From NCBI GenBank assembly GCA_900542305.1, contig UQMU01000002.1:41402-105401 (forward strand): a stretch of 64,000 nucleotides of DNA. The letters are read 5' to 3'. The DNA comes from an uncultured Collinsella sp. GTDB taxonomy: Bacteria; Actinomycetota; Coriobacteriia; Coriobacteriales; Coriobacteriaceae. Under the pieces are notes generated by a model that searched no databases, was not told the origin of the DNA, and was given only the letters and a program-made list of their open reading frames with translations. A program made the translations under genes and the position numbers. Positions 51,877-59,533 of this stretch are shown here, piece after piece. Positions within the stretch are counted from its first letter, which is position 1. The number at the start of each line of letters is the position of its first letter.

Positions 51877-53190
51877 CTACGCTACAAAGAAGTAGACGAG
51901 GAAGGCAAGGGCTGCGATCCACATGAGCGGCTTGATCTTGGAGGCCTCGCCCTTAAAGAGCGCGACGATCACGTAGGCGATAAAGCCCAGGCCGATTCCG
52001 GCAGAGATGGAGTAGGTGAAGGGCACGCCGGCGACAATCATGAACGCCGGGAAACCCTGCGACACGTCGGACCAGTCGATCTCGGAGGCCTCGCTCATCA
52101 TGAGGTAGCCGACGTAGACCAGAGCACCGCAGGTGGCGGCACTGGAAACGATGGTGACGATGGGGGAGAAGAACGCGGCGAGAATGAACAGCACGCCGGT
52201 GGTGACGGAGGTGAGGCCCGTGCGGCCACCGTCGGCAGCGCCAGAGGTGGACTCGACGAAGGTGGTGATGGAGGAGACGCCCATAAAGCCACCGGCAGCA
52301 GCGGCCACGGAGTCGACGACCAGGATGGGGCGGATGTCCTCGACATTGCCGTCCTCGGTCAAGAACTCGCCCTGCTTGGCGACGGCCATCGCGGTGCCCA
52401 TGGTGTCGAAGAAGTCGCTCATGAGCAGCGAGAAGGCAACGACGAGCAGCATCGGGTCGGTCAGAACCTTCACGATGGCCATGTTGCCATCGGCGGTGCT
52501 GGCAAACGGGGCGCCAAAGGTCGAGAAGTCGAGCGGTGCGATGAGACCCTCGGGCGCATGGGTGACGCCCAGCGGGATACCGGCGATAACGGCGACGATG
52601 ATGCCGATGAGCAGCGAGCCCGGCACGTTGCGGGAAGCCAGGGCAACCGTCACGATGATGGAGATGATGCCGACGATAAAGGTGGGGGAGGCGATGTCGC
52701 CCAGGCCGACGAGCGTACCGGCGCCAGCGGTGATGATGCCGGCGTCGCACAGGCCGATCATGGCGATGAACAGGCCCAAGCCAACCGAGATGGCGTGGCG
52801 CAGGACCACGGGGATGGCGTCCATAATGGCCTCGCGCAGGCCGCACAGGACGAGCAGCAAGATGACGATACCCTCGAGGAAGATAACGCTCATGGCAACG
52901 TGCCAGTCGCCGCCGCACATGGTGGTGGCGATGCCCGCGATCATGGCGTTGATGCCCAGGCCCGACGCGCAGGCGAGCGGGCGGTTGGCGAAGATACCCA
53001 TGCAGATGGTCATGATGCCGGCGCCCAGGCAGGTGGCGCAGGCGAGCGCTCCCGCATCGATGCCGGCGCCCGAGAGCACCGCGGGGTTGACGGCGATGAT
53101 GTAGGCCATTGCCAGGAACGTTGTCAGTCCAGCGCGAAGTTCGGTCCCGATTGTGGACTTGCGCTCACTGACGTGAAAAAGTTCGTCCAT
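51877..53190 (-). CDS. purine (guanine/hypoxanthine) permease, NCS2/AzgA family
   Basis: A 437-residue membrane protein of the AzgA branch of NCS2 with about thirteen helices. Typical features are TIGTELRAGLTTFLAMAYIIAVNP at TM1, CASGLGINAMIA, the TM8 substrate motif SLLMSDFFDTMGTAMAV with acidic residues, and SSITTFVESTSGAADGGRTGLTSV in TM10. AzgA transporters import adenine, guanine or hypoxanthine with H+. GGAAAGGG precedes ATG 53190; the frame to 53247 has no ribosome site. Its 3' end was duplicated (see 49836-49880). Confidence 0.94.
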   Translation of the reverse strand: MDELFHVSERKSTIGTELRAGLTTFLAMAYIIAVNPAVLSGAGIDAGALACATCLGAGIMTICMGIFANRPLACASGLGINAMIAGIATTMCGGDWHVAMSVIFLEGIVILLLVLCGLREAIMDAIPVVLRHAISVGLGLFIAMIGLCDAGIITAGAGTLVGLGDIASPTFIVGIISIIVTVALASRNVPGSLLIGIIVAVIAGIPLGVTHAPEGLIAPLDFSTFGAPFASTADGNMAIVKVLTDPMLLVVAFSLLMSDFFDTMGTAMAVAKQGEFLTEDGNVEDIRPILVVDSVAAAAGGFMGVSSITTFVESTSGAADGGRTGLTSVTTGVLFILAAFFSPIVTIVSSAATCGALVYVGYLMMSEASEIDWSDVSQGFPAFMIVAGVPFTYSISAGIGLGFIAYVIVALFKGEASKIKPLMWIAALAFLVYFFVA

Positions 53191-53383
53191 GCATACCCTT
53201 TCCTTGTTCGGCCCCGAGTTTAGGCCGATTGACACGAACGTTCTCACTATAGCCCCTTTACGACGCTGTTGTTCCTCGCATGTTGATGTTCGGCGCTTTG
53301 TAGCAGACGGACGGTATTTTTCGCATGAAAATGTGTGGGTACCGTATACTTAAGCAGTTACAACGACCCCTATGGAGGAACGT

Positions 53384-53803
53384 ATGATTAAAGAGCTCTG
53401 CCACGACGAGGCTATCCTGTCCCAGCGTTGCGAGGTTGCGACTGTCGAGGACGAGTCGGTCGCACAGGACCTGATCGATACCATCAAGTCGCTCGAGGAC
53501 GCCGGCTGCCTTGCCGCCAACCAGATTGGCGTTACCAAGAAGGTCTGCGTCTACCTGGACGACGCCGGCGAGCCCCACGTGCTCTACAACCCCCGTCTGG
53601 TGTTTGGCCTGGGCGCCAGCAAGATGGAGGAGAGCTGCCTGACGCACGACGAGATCACCAAGTCCACGCGCTACATCAAGTGCAAGGTCGCTTATGACGT
53701 GATCGTAGACGGCAAGATGTGCGAGCGCAAGCAGGGCTTCGTCGGCTTCGAGGCTCAAATGATTCAACACATGATTGATCACTGTCTAGGAAAGTTGGTC
53801 TAA
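53384..53803 (+). CDS. peptide deformylase-like protein lacking the catalytic Glu
   Basis: A 139-residue protein of the polypeptide deformylase fold. Motif I is GCLAANQIG (canonical GxGxAAxQ region kept), motif II is EESCLT instead of EGCLS, and motif III is IQHMIDH where active enzymes have HExxDH, so the general-base Glu is Met. The zinc ligands Cys and both His are still present. It is short (usual 160-190). Lack of the Glu predicts weak or no deformylase activity; binding or another hydrolysis remains possible. ATG 53384 follows GGAGGAACGT. A second, more canonical deformylase is at 61130-61540. Confidence 0.85.
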   Translation: MIKELCHDEAILSQRCEVATVEDESVAQDLIDTIKSLEDAGCLAANQIGVTKKVCVYLDDAGEPHVLYNPRLVFGLGASKMEESCLTHDEITKSTRYIKCKVAYDVIVDGKMCERKQGFVGFEAQMIQHMIDHCLGKLV

Positions 53804-53906
53804 GGGGACCAAAGCACCGCACCTTGCCGCTCAATCGTCGCTCGCGTACCTTAAGTACGCTTCGCTCCTCTTTCGTGGCAATCTGCGGCACTTTGACCCC
53901 TTAGAC
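53798..53906. repeat. long 109-bp imperfect hairpin element
   Basis: Arms of about 30 nt (53798-53828 and 53877-53906), starting GTCTAAGGGG and ending CCCCTTAGAC, surround a 48-bp centre with the palindrome GTACCTTAAGTAC. The left arm includes the deformylase-like stop codon. It may be a mobile palindromic element of the MITE type or a large terminator. Confidence 0.75.
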
Positions 53907-53949
53907 GACCTGCGGGGTTAACTTGGTTGAGTTTATCCTGCTTGAATAG

Positions 53950-53990
53950 TCCGGGCGTGACATTGTTGTCATGTCCGGGCTTTTGTGTTT
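53950..53990 (+). terminator. intrinsic terminator-like hairpin
   Basis: CCGGGCGTGACA (53951-53962) pairs with TGTCATGTCCGGG (about 53967-53979) and is followed by CTTTTGTGTTT. It lies between the deformylase-like and hydrolase genes. Confidence 0.7.
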
Positions 53991-54047
53991 AGCGCCTCTT
54001 TGTTTGGTGACAATAACCTTAGCAAGAACGTAAAGCTGGGAGGCGCT

Positions 54048-55013
54048 ATGTGTACGAGCATTCGATTTACCGATAATTCCGGCCACATGTATCTAGGCCG
54101 CAACCTCGACTGGAGCTTTGACTACGGCCAACAGGTTTGCGTGATGCCGCGCGGGTTTCACATTCCGTATTCGTTTATCGACGACGCAACAGCGGCACAC
54201 GCGGTGATCGGTATGTGCATCGATTACAAGAACTATCCCATGTTCTTCGACTGCGGCAACGATGCGGGCCTCGCCGTGGCGGGTCTCAATTTCCCGGGTT
54301 ATGCCGAGTATGCCGAGGACCCTGTCGACGGCAAGACCAATATCGCAGCCTATGAGTTTCCCCTGTGGGTGGCAGCGACGTTCTCGACGGTCGACGAGGT
54401 CGAGGCTGCGCTGCGCGATACGGTGATTGTCGCCAAATCTGCAGGAGAGGGGCTGGGCGTGTCGCTGCTCCATTGGATTATCGGCGACAGCCAGCGTAGC
54501 ATCGTGGTCGAGATGATGGCTGACGGCCTGCATGTATACGACGATCCGGTCGACACCCTTGCCAATCAGCCCACCTTCCCGTGGCACATGGAAAACCTGC
54601 GCACCTATATCACGGCCACAAGCGATTTTCCGCAGACGGCGACATGGCGTGGCGCCGAGCTCAAGCCCTATGGCGCGGGTGCCGGCATGCGCGGTATTCC
54701 GGGTGACTGCTATTCGCCGAGCCGTTTTGTAAAGGCGGCGTACCTCAATGCCAATTACCCGCAAAAGGAGAGCGAGACCGCAAACGTCGTCCGCATGTTC
54801 CGTTCACTCGAGGGCGTGGTGATGATTGAGGGGGCGTCCAGGATGGGCGATGGCAAGTTCGAGAAGACTATCTATACCGGATGCTTTAGCGCGCGCACGG
54901 GCAATTATTACTACGCGATGTATGGGGATCCGTCGATTCGCTACGTGAGCCTGATGGATGCCGAGGGCGCGAGCCCCGATAGACTCGTGGTTCCCGAGCC
55001 GCGTCGTTCGTAG
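54048..55013 (+). CDS. choloylglycine hydrolase family protein, probable bile salt hydrolase
   Basis: A 321-residue N-terminal-nucleophile hydrolase. It begins Met-Cys2, with Cys2 exposed as nucleophile after Met removal. The catalytic set appears in register with known bile salt hydrolases: Cys2, Arg18 and Asp21 (LGRNLDW), Asn81 (GLNFPG), Asn173 (LANQPTF) and Arg226 (YSPSRF). Length matches BSH (about 315-330). ATG 54048 follows GGGAGGCG, and the longer frame from 53985 would bury the nucleophile. Deconjugation of glycine- or taurine-bile acids in the gut is likely, although penicillin V acylase shares the fold. Confidence 0.9.
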   Translation: MCTSIRFTDNSGHMYLGRNLDWSFDYGQQVCVMPRGFHIPYSFIDDATAAHAVIGMCIDYKNYPMFFDCGNDAGLAVAGLNFPGYAEYAEDPVDGKTNIAAYEFPLWVAATFSTVDEVEAALRDTVIVAKSAGEGLGVSLLHWIIGDSQRSIVVEMMADGLHVYDDPVDTLANQPTFPWHMENLRTYITATSDFPQTATWRGAELKPYGAGAGMRGIPGDCYSPSRFVKAAYLNANYPQKESETANVVRMFRSLEGVVMIEGASRMGDGKFEKTIYTGCFSARTGNYYYAMYGDPSIRYVSLMDAEGASPDRLVVPEPRRS

Positions 55014-55038
55014 CCGCTAGCTTTACTGCAATACAAGA

Positions 55039-55070
55039 CGGCCCTGCATCTCTCGCGAGGTGCAGGGCCG
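55039..55070. terminator. hairpin between convergent genes
   Basis: CGGCCCTGCA pairs with TGCAGGGCCG around an ATCTCTCGCGAGG centre. It lies between the bile-salt-hydrolase-type gene and kup; no long T-run is visible. Confidence 0.6.
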
Positions 55071-55092
55071 CTATCGTCGATGGGTGACGGCG

Positions 55093-57324
55093 CTAGAAGT
55101 TGGCGTCGTTGAGCTGTTCGCTCTCGAGGCCGTCGAGCTGTTGCTGTTCGGGCGTATCGGCGACGCTCTCGAGCAGCTCGGTGGGATCGACGTTCATGTC
55201 CCTACCGGCCTCGTTGCCATTGACCAAGTCGTCCGAGAAGATGTCGACTTCCATTTCCTCGGCCTCTTCGATCTGAACCTCGAGTGGCACCTGGGTGCGC
55301 ACAAGTTTGACGGCCGGGCGCATGCGAGCAAAGAGCGGTACGTACTCAATGATGATGGCCGAGTTCTCGAGACCATACCAACGTGCCGGGCTTCCGCAGG
55401 CGCGGCGGACGGCGTACTTGATGGCCATCACACGGTGGTCGTTGCGGTTGATGTCCGTTTCGGGGGCAAGCATCTTGCGCAGCATGCAAAAACGGAAGTC
55501 GCCCACGTTGCCGCGTGTCTCGTAGATAGAGTAGGTGTGATGCTGCGGCGGCAACTCACCCGATGCCATCAGGTCGCCAACGATCTGGCGCAGGTAGGCA
55601 TTAACGCGCTGGTTGACCTTAAAGCCCAGGTCCAGGCGCACGCGGAACAAAAAGTCCGTGCCAAAGGTCTCAACGGAATACTCGTGCGTATAGGGCTCAT
55701 CGGTGACATGCACGTTAATGAACCAATATGCCTTGGCGCGCTTGGGGTGCTTGTCCAGGATGGAATAGAGCACGTCGCGGTCGAGCGTGAGCGGGTCGGG
55801 GCTGTTGGTGAGGAACACCAGATTGTCGGCGAGCACGGGGTAGGTCTCGTCATTGCGCAGGCGATTGAGCTGGTCGATGTACTTGGAGACGGGCAGCAGG
55901 ATCGTTTGCGTGCGCTCGATGGCGGTGCCGCGGCGCCACACGTACATAAGGCCGAACAGCAGCGCGGCCAGGAAGATCATGACGTAGCCGCCGTCAAAGA
56001 ACATGGTGAGGCACGAAGCGAAGAAGCACAGCTCAATGGCACCAAAGAGCAGGGCGAAGACGCAGGCACCCAGCTTGTGCTTGAGGATGCCGGCGATGTA
56101 GCTCGTCAAAAGCGTCGTGGTCATGAGCATGGTCACGGTAATGGCGAGGCCGTAGGCGCTCTCCATGCGCTCGGAGTTTTGGAACAGCAGCACGATGAAG
56201 ATACAGCCGACCCACATGATGTTGTTGACGAGCGGAATATAGAGCTGGCCCTTGGTGTCGCTGGGGTAGTGGATGCGCAGATGCGGCATAAGGTTGAGGC
56301 GCGTGGCCTCGGATACCAGCGAGAACGAGCCGGTGATGAGCGCCTGCGAGGCGATGATGGCCGCCACGGCCGAAAGCACGATGGCAAAGGGGCGCAGGGG
56401 CTCGGGAAGCATCATGTAGAACGGGTTGACGATGTCCATCGCGAGCATCTGGGGATTGGAGTTGTTGGCGAGCAGCCAAGCGCCCTGACCCAGATAGTTA
56501 AGGATGAGCGCTGCCTTTACGAACGGCCAGGATGCGTAAATGTTAGCCTTGCCCACGTGACCCATGTCCGAATAGAGCGCCTCGGCGCCGGTCGTCGACA
56601 GGAAGACAAAGCCGAGCACCATGATGCCCGAATGGTTGATGGGCGAGAACAGGAACATGATGCCGCGGATGGGGTTGAGCGCGCGCAGGATGGACAGGTT
56701 GCCGAGCGTGTTGAACAGGCCGGCGCCCGCCAGGAACAGGAACCATAGCGTCATAAGCGGGCCGAACAGTTTGCCGATTGACGAGGTGCCGGCGCGCTGC
56801 ATGGCAAACAGACCGCAGATAATGATGATGGTAATGATGATGACGTTGGTCTGGCCGTCGCCCAGCAGCGCATGGCCCCATTCGATGGTGCGCAGACCCT
56901 CGATGGCTGTGGTGACCGTGACGGCGGGGGTGAGGATGCCGTCGGCAAGCAGTGCCGCACCGCCGATCATGGCGGGCAGAATCAGCCACGGTGCCACCTT
57001 GCGTACGAGGCTGAACAGGGCGAAGATACCGCCTTCGTTGTGGTTGTCGGCCTTCATGGCGATTACCACGTACTTGACCGTGGTCACGAGCGTCATGGTC
57101 CAGATAACGAGCGAGAGCGCGCCCAAGATCATGTCCTCGCTAACGGTACCGATGCCGCCGTTGTTGGCGACAATTGATTTCATGGTATACATGGGGCTCG
57201 TGCCGATGTCGCCATAGACGACGCCGAGCGTTACGAGCAGCATGCCAGCGGAGAGGGGAATGGTTCCATGCCCGCCTTGACCACGCTGGTCATGGGGGCT
57301 TGCCTCCAGTTTGTCGTGTGCCAC
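55093..57324 (-). CDS. kup: Kup-family K+ uptake transporter
   Basis: About 743 residues. The Kup signature occurs early in the membrane domain: LGVVYGDIGTSPMYTMKSI, then VKYVVIAMKADNHNEGGIFALFSLV and IGGAALLADGILTPAVTV. About twelve helices fill the first 460 residues, followed by a hydrophilic cytosolic domain. Kup/HAK imports K+ with H+. The start is uncertain: GTG 57324 has AAGGGAG five bases upstream, while ATG 57342 in the same frame has a weaker site. Length slightly exceeds E. coli Kup (622) because of a longer C-terminal cytosolic tail. Confidence 0.93.
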   Translation of the reverse strand: MAHDKLEASPHDQRGQGGHGTIPLSAGMLLVTLGVVYGDIGTSPMYTMKSIVANNGGIGTVSEDMILGALSLVIWTMTLVTTVKYVVIAMKADNHNEGGIFALFSLVRKVAPWLILPAMIGGAALLADGILTPAVTVTTAIEGLRTIEWGHALLGDGQTNVIIITIIIICGLFAMQRAGTSSIGKLFGPLMTLWFLFLAGAGLFNTLGNLSILRALNPIRGIMFLFSPINHSGIMVLGFVFLSTTGAEALYSDMGHVGKANIYASWPFVKAALILNYLGQGAWLLANNSNPQMLAMDIVNPFYMMLPEPLRPFAIVLSAVAAIIASQALITGSFSLVSEATRLNLMPHLRIHYPSDTKGQLYIPLVNNIMWVGCIFIVLLFQNSERMESAYGLAITVTMLMTTTLLTSYIAGILKHKLGACVFALLFGAIELCFFASCLTMFFDGGYVMIFLAALLFGLMYVWRRGTAIERTQTILLPVSKYIDQLNRLRNDETYPVLADNLVFLTNSPDPLTLDRDVLYSILDKHPKRAKAYWFINVHVTDEPYTHEYSVETFGTDFLFRVRLDLGFKVNQRVNAYLRQIVGDLMASGELPPQHHTYSIYETRGNVGDFRFCMLRKMLAPETDINRNDHRVMAIKYAVRRACGSPARWYGLENSAIIIEYVPLFARMRPAVKLVRTQVPLEVQIEEAEEMEVDIFSDDLVNGNEAGRDMNVDPTELLESVADTPEQQQLDGLESEQLNDANF

Positions 57325-57424
57325 GTGGACTCCCTTGGACATCCGGTTATCTGTCTAGGACAGACAATCTTTATGCCGTCTTTATACATACAAGAGCAGT
57401 TTGGCACATCAGGTTATTTTAGAC

Positions 57425-57448
57425 AATAATCCTCAGCTGGGGATTATT
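57425..57448 (-). terminator. short hairpin after the second EamA gene
   Basis: AATAATCC (57425-57432) pairs with GGATTATT (57441-57448). It lies about 35 bp beyond the EamA stop codon on the minus strand. The rest of 57343-57482 is AT-rich and holds the probable kup promoter. Confidence 0.5.
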
Positions 57449-57482
57449 TATCTACGCAGGTAGCATTTCAAAGCAGGGGCTT

Positions 57483-58394
57483 TTAAGCACGTGCTGTCTG
57501 GGCGATGCCAGCCTTGGCGTTTGCGCGTTTGCCGGCGAGTTCGCAAAAAATCGCGCCGCCGATGATAAGCGCGGCGCCCATCAGGCGGACCGGTGTTATG
57601 GCTTCACCCAAAAGGGCGGCCGAGAACACGACCGCCGAAAGCGGCTCGAGGTAGCCGACGACGGCGACGGTCTGGACGGGCAGCTTGGCGACGGCGCTAA
57701 AGTAGAGCAGGCAACCAATGCCGGTGTTGACGACGCCGAGCATAGCGACGGCGCGCCAATCAATGCTGGCGGCGACGCCGGCGGACAGGAACGAGGGAGC
57801 GCCCTGCGTGATGAGCGTGAGGGCCAGTGCGGTCACAAAGGCGGCGCTCACTTGGAGTGCGGAGTTCTCGAGGCCCTCGATGTGCGGCGCACCCTTGCTG
57901 GCGATGACCATCAATGCATAGCAGAAGGCCGAGGCGATTCCACAGACGATGCCCGCAATGGGCATATTGCCGCCTAGACCTTGCGCTGCAATGAGAAAAG
58001 CACCGCAGGCGACGGCGACAAAGCCGGCGATTTTGCCGCCGGTCAGCTTTTCGCCAAAAATGAGCGGGGAGAGGGCCATAACGATGATGGGGCCACAGTA
58101 ATACAACAGCGAGGAGATACCAACGCCGATCGTCTGATAGGCGCGGAACAGGAAAATCCAGCTGGCGCCCAGCGCGGCGCCCGAGACGATGAGCGCTGCG
58201 GCCTCGCGGGGGCGAGACGGAGCCTGCAGGTTATGGCGCTTGGTTATGAAGAGGATGGCGGCAAGGGTGAGAGCGCCCAAAAACGTGCGCAACAGTACGA
58301 TATCGGAGCTCGGCAGCGCGATGGCAGCGGCGATGATGCCGTTGGAGCCAAACAATAGCAATGCTGCTAAGTACGTAAACAATCCGTTGTTCAT
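57483..58394 (-). CDS. EamA/DMT-superfamily transporter (LysR-linked copy 2)
   Basis: A 303-residue ten-helix DMT transporter with two EamA repeats. The N terminus runs LAALLLFGSNGIIAAAIALPSSDIVLLRTFLG; the middle carries ALGASWIFLFRAYQTIGVGISSLLYYCGP, a common EamA signature. The second repeat begins CGIASAFCYALMVIASKG and ends AVVFSAALLGEAITPVRLMGAALI. It is divergent from a LysR gene with a palindrome in the spacer, repeating the arrangement at 17.3-19.2 kb. Substrate unknown; export is more likely than import for this family. Confidence 0.88.
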   Translation of the reverse strand: MNNGLFTYLAALLLFGSNGIIAAAIALPSSDIVLLRTFLGALTLAAILFITKRHNLQAPSRPREAAALIVSGAALGASWIFLFRAYQTIGVGISSLLYYCGPIIVMALSPLIFGEKLTGGKIAGFVAVACGAFLIAAQGLGGNMPIAGIVCGIASAFCYALMVIASKGAPHIEGLENSALQVSAAFVTALALTLITQGAPSFLSAGVAASIDWRAVAMLGVVNTGIGCLLYFSAVAKLPVQTVAVVGYLEPLSAVVFSAALLGEAITPVRLMGAALIIGGAIFCELAGKRANAKAGIAQTARA

Positions 58395-58423
58395 GTGCTG
58401 ACATCCCCTCTATATCCGAGCAT

Positions 58424-58440
58424 GTTCACTATGGGTGAAC
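58424..58440. promoter_or_regulatory. palindromic operator candidate of the second EamA/LysR pair
   Basis: GTTCAC-TATGG-GTGAAC is a perfect 6-nt inverted repeat 21 bp before the TATAAT at 58462-58467, so it overlaps the LysR -35 region. Confidence 0.5.
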
Positions 58441-58461
58441 TGGCTTTAGAAGAAAAGCGAA

Positions 58462-58467
58462 TATAAT
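58462..58467 (+). promoter_or_regulatory. TATAAT -10 element of the second LysR gene
   Basis: GCGAATATAATGC is an exact consensus -10, about 46 bp before the GTG start; no strong -35 is present. Confidence 0.55.
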
Positions 58468-58512
58468 GCATGGCTGACATGACAAAATCTCATGCAAGGG
58501 TGGAGGACTGCC

Positions 58513-59370
58513 GTGGAAACGAATATTCAAAAGATGCAGGTGCTGCTCGAGACAGTGCGCGCCGGAAGCTTTACGCGCGCCGCCGAGCGCCTGAGCTATT
58601 CGCAATCGGGCGTGAGCCGCATGGTGGCCGATCTTGAGGCCGATTGGGGCTTTAAGGTGCTCGACCGCAGTCGCGAGGGCGTGGCTCTTTCTGCTGACGG
58701 GCGGCAGGTCATGCCGGCTGTCGAGGCGCTCTGCGAGGAATTCGTTCGCTTGCAGCGACGCGTGGATGAGATGCGTGGGCTCATGCGCGGCAAAATCTGC
58801 ATCGGTACGTTTTCGAGCGTGGCGACCCACGTGCTGCCGCCGGTGATTGCTCGCTTTCGTGCCGATTATCCAGACATTGATTACGAGTTGCTAATGGGCG
58901 ACTATTCAGAGATTGAACAATGGGTGGCAGAGGGCCGCTGCGATCTGGGCTTTATCCCGCATGAGCCCCGAGAAAATGGCATGACGTCGCGGTCTTTGGC
59001 GCGCGACGAGTTGATGGCGGTGGTGCCGACAGATTCGTTGCTTGCCACGGCGGAGTTCGTCTCTCTTGCCGATTTAGCCAACGAGCAGTTTATTCTGCTG
59101 GAACGGGGTACCGATGATGAGATTACGCCGCTATTCCGTCGGGCGGGGCTGGCGGTGCGCTCAAAACTGTCGACTTGGGATGACTATGCGATTATGGCTA
59201 TGGTCGAGGATGGCCTGGGCGTGAGCATCCTTCCGGCGCTCATCTTGCGTCGCTGTCAGTTCGATGTTGCCGTGCGTTCGCTCGAGGGGCATCCCCATCG
59301 GCAGATCAACGCCATATATCGAACGGCCGATGTTTCGCTTGCCGCCGCTCGTTTCCTCGAATACCTCTAA
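58513..59370 (+). CDS. LysR-family transcriptional regulator (EamA-linked copy 2)
   Basis: A 285-residue LTTR. The winged HTH is GSFTRAAERLSYSQSGVSRMV, followed by DRSREGVALSADG. The effector domain follows (FSSVATHVLPPVIARFRADYP onset, GRCDLGFI, LARDELMAVVP) and has the block DYAIMAMVEDGLGVSIL shared with the first LysR. The start is GTG 58513 with GGTGGAGG upstream; the frame to 58492 lacks a site. It is divergent from the EamA gene and probably activates it in response to a metabolite. Confidence 0.9.
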   Translation: METNIQKMQVLLETVRAGSFTRAAERLSYSQSGVSRMVADLEADWGFKVLDRSREGVALSADGRQVMPAVEALCEEFVRLQRRVDEMRGLMRGKICIGTFSSVATHVLPPVIARFRADYPDIDYELLMGDYSEIEQWVAEGRCDLGFIPHEPRENGMTSRSLARDELMAVVPTDSLLATAEFVSLADLANEQFILLERGTDDEITPLFRRAGLAVRSKLSTWDDYAIMAMVEDGLGVSILPALILRRCQFDVAVRSLEGHPHRQINAIYRTADVSLAAARFLEYL

Positions 59371-59430
59371 ATGCGTGCACGTCGTTATCGCCTTGGGATA
59401 AATCTCGAGGTCTTGCTCATTTTATTTTTG

Positions 59431-59512
59431 AAATTGAACTTTTCGAAATAGCGCGGCGCTATACTGCTTACTAAATTGAACCTCGGTTCAATTCGTGTTC
59501 TATAAATTGAAC
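59431..59512. promoter_or_regulatory. promoter with clustered AAATTGAAC operator repeats
   Basis: AAATTGAAC occurs at 59431-59439, 59473-59481 and 59504-59512, and GTTCAATT in reverse at 59486-59493, making ATTGAAC-CTCG-GTTCAAT palindromic. TATACT (59460-59465) is the -10, and the first repeat overlaps the -35 region. The sites bracket the promoter of the HTH-aminotransferase gene, pointing to autoregulation. Confidence 0.7.
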
Positions 59513-59533
59513 TTTGCCAGCGAGGAGGTTCCT

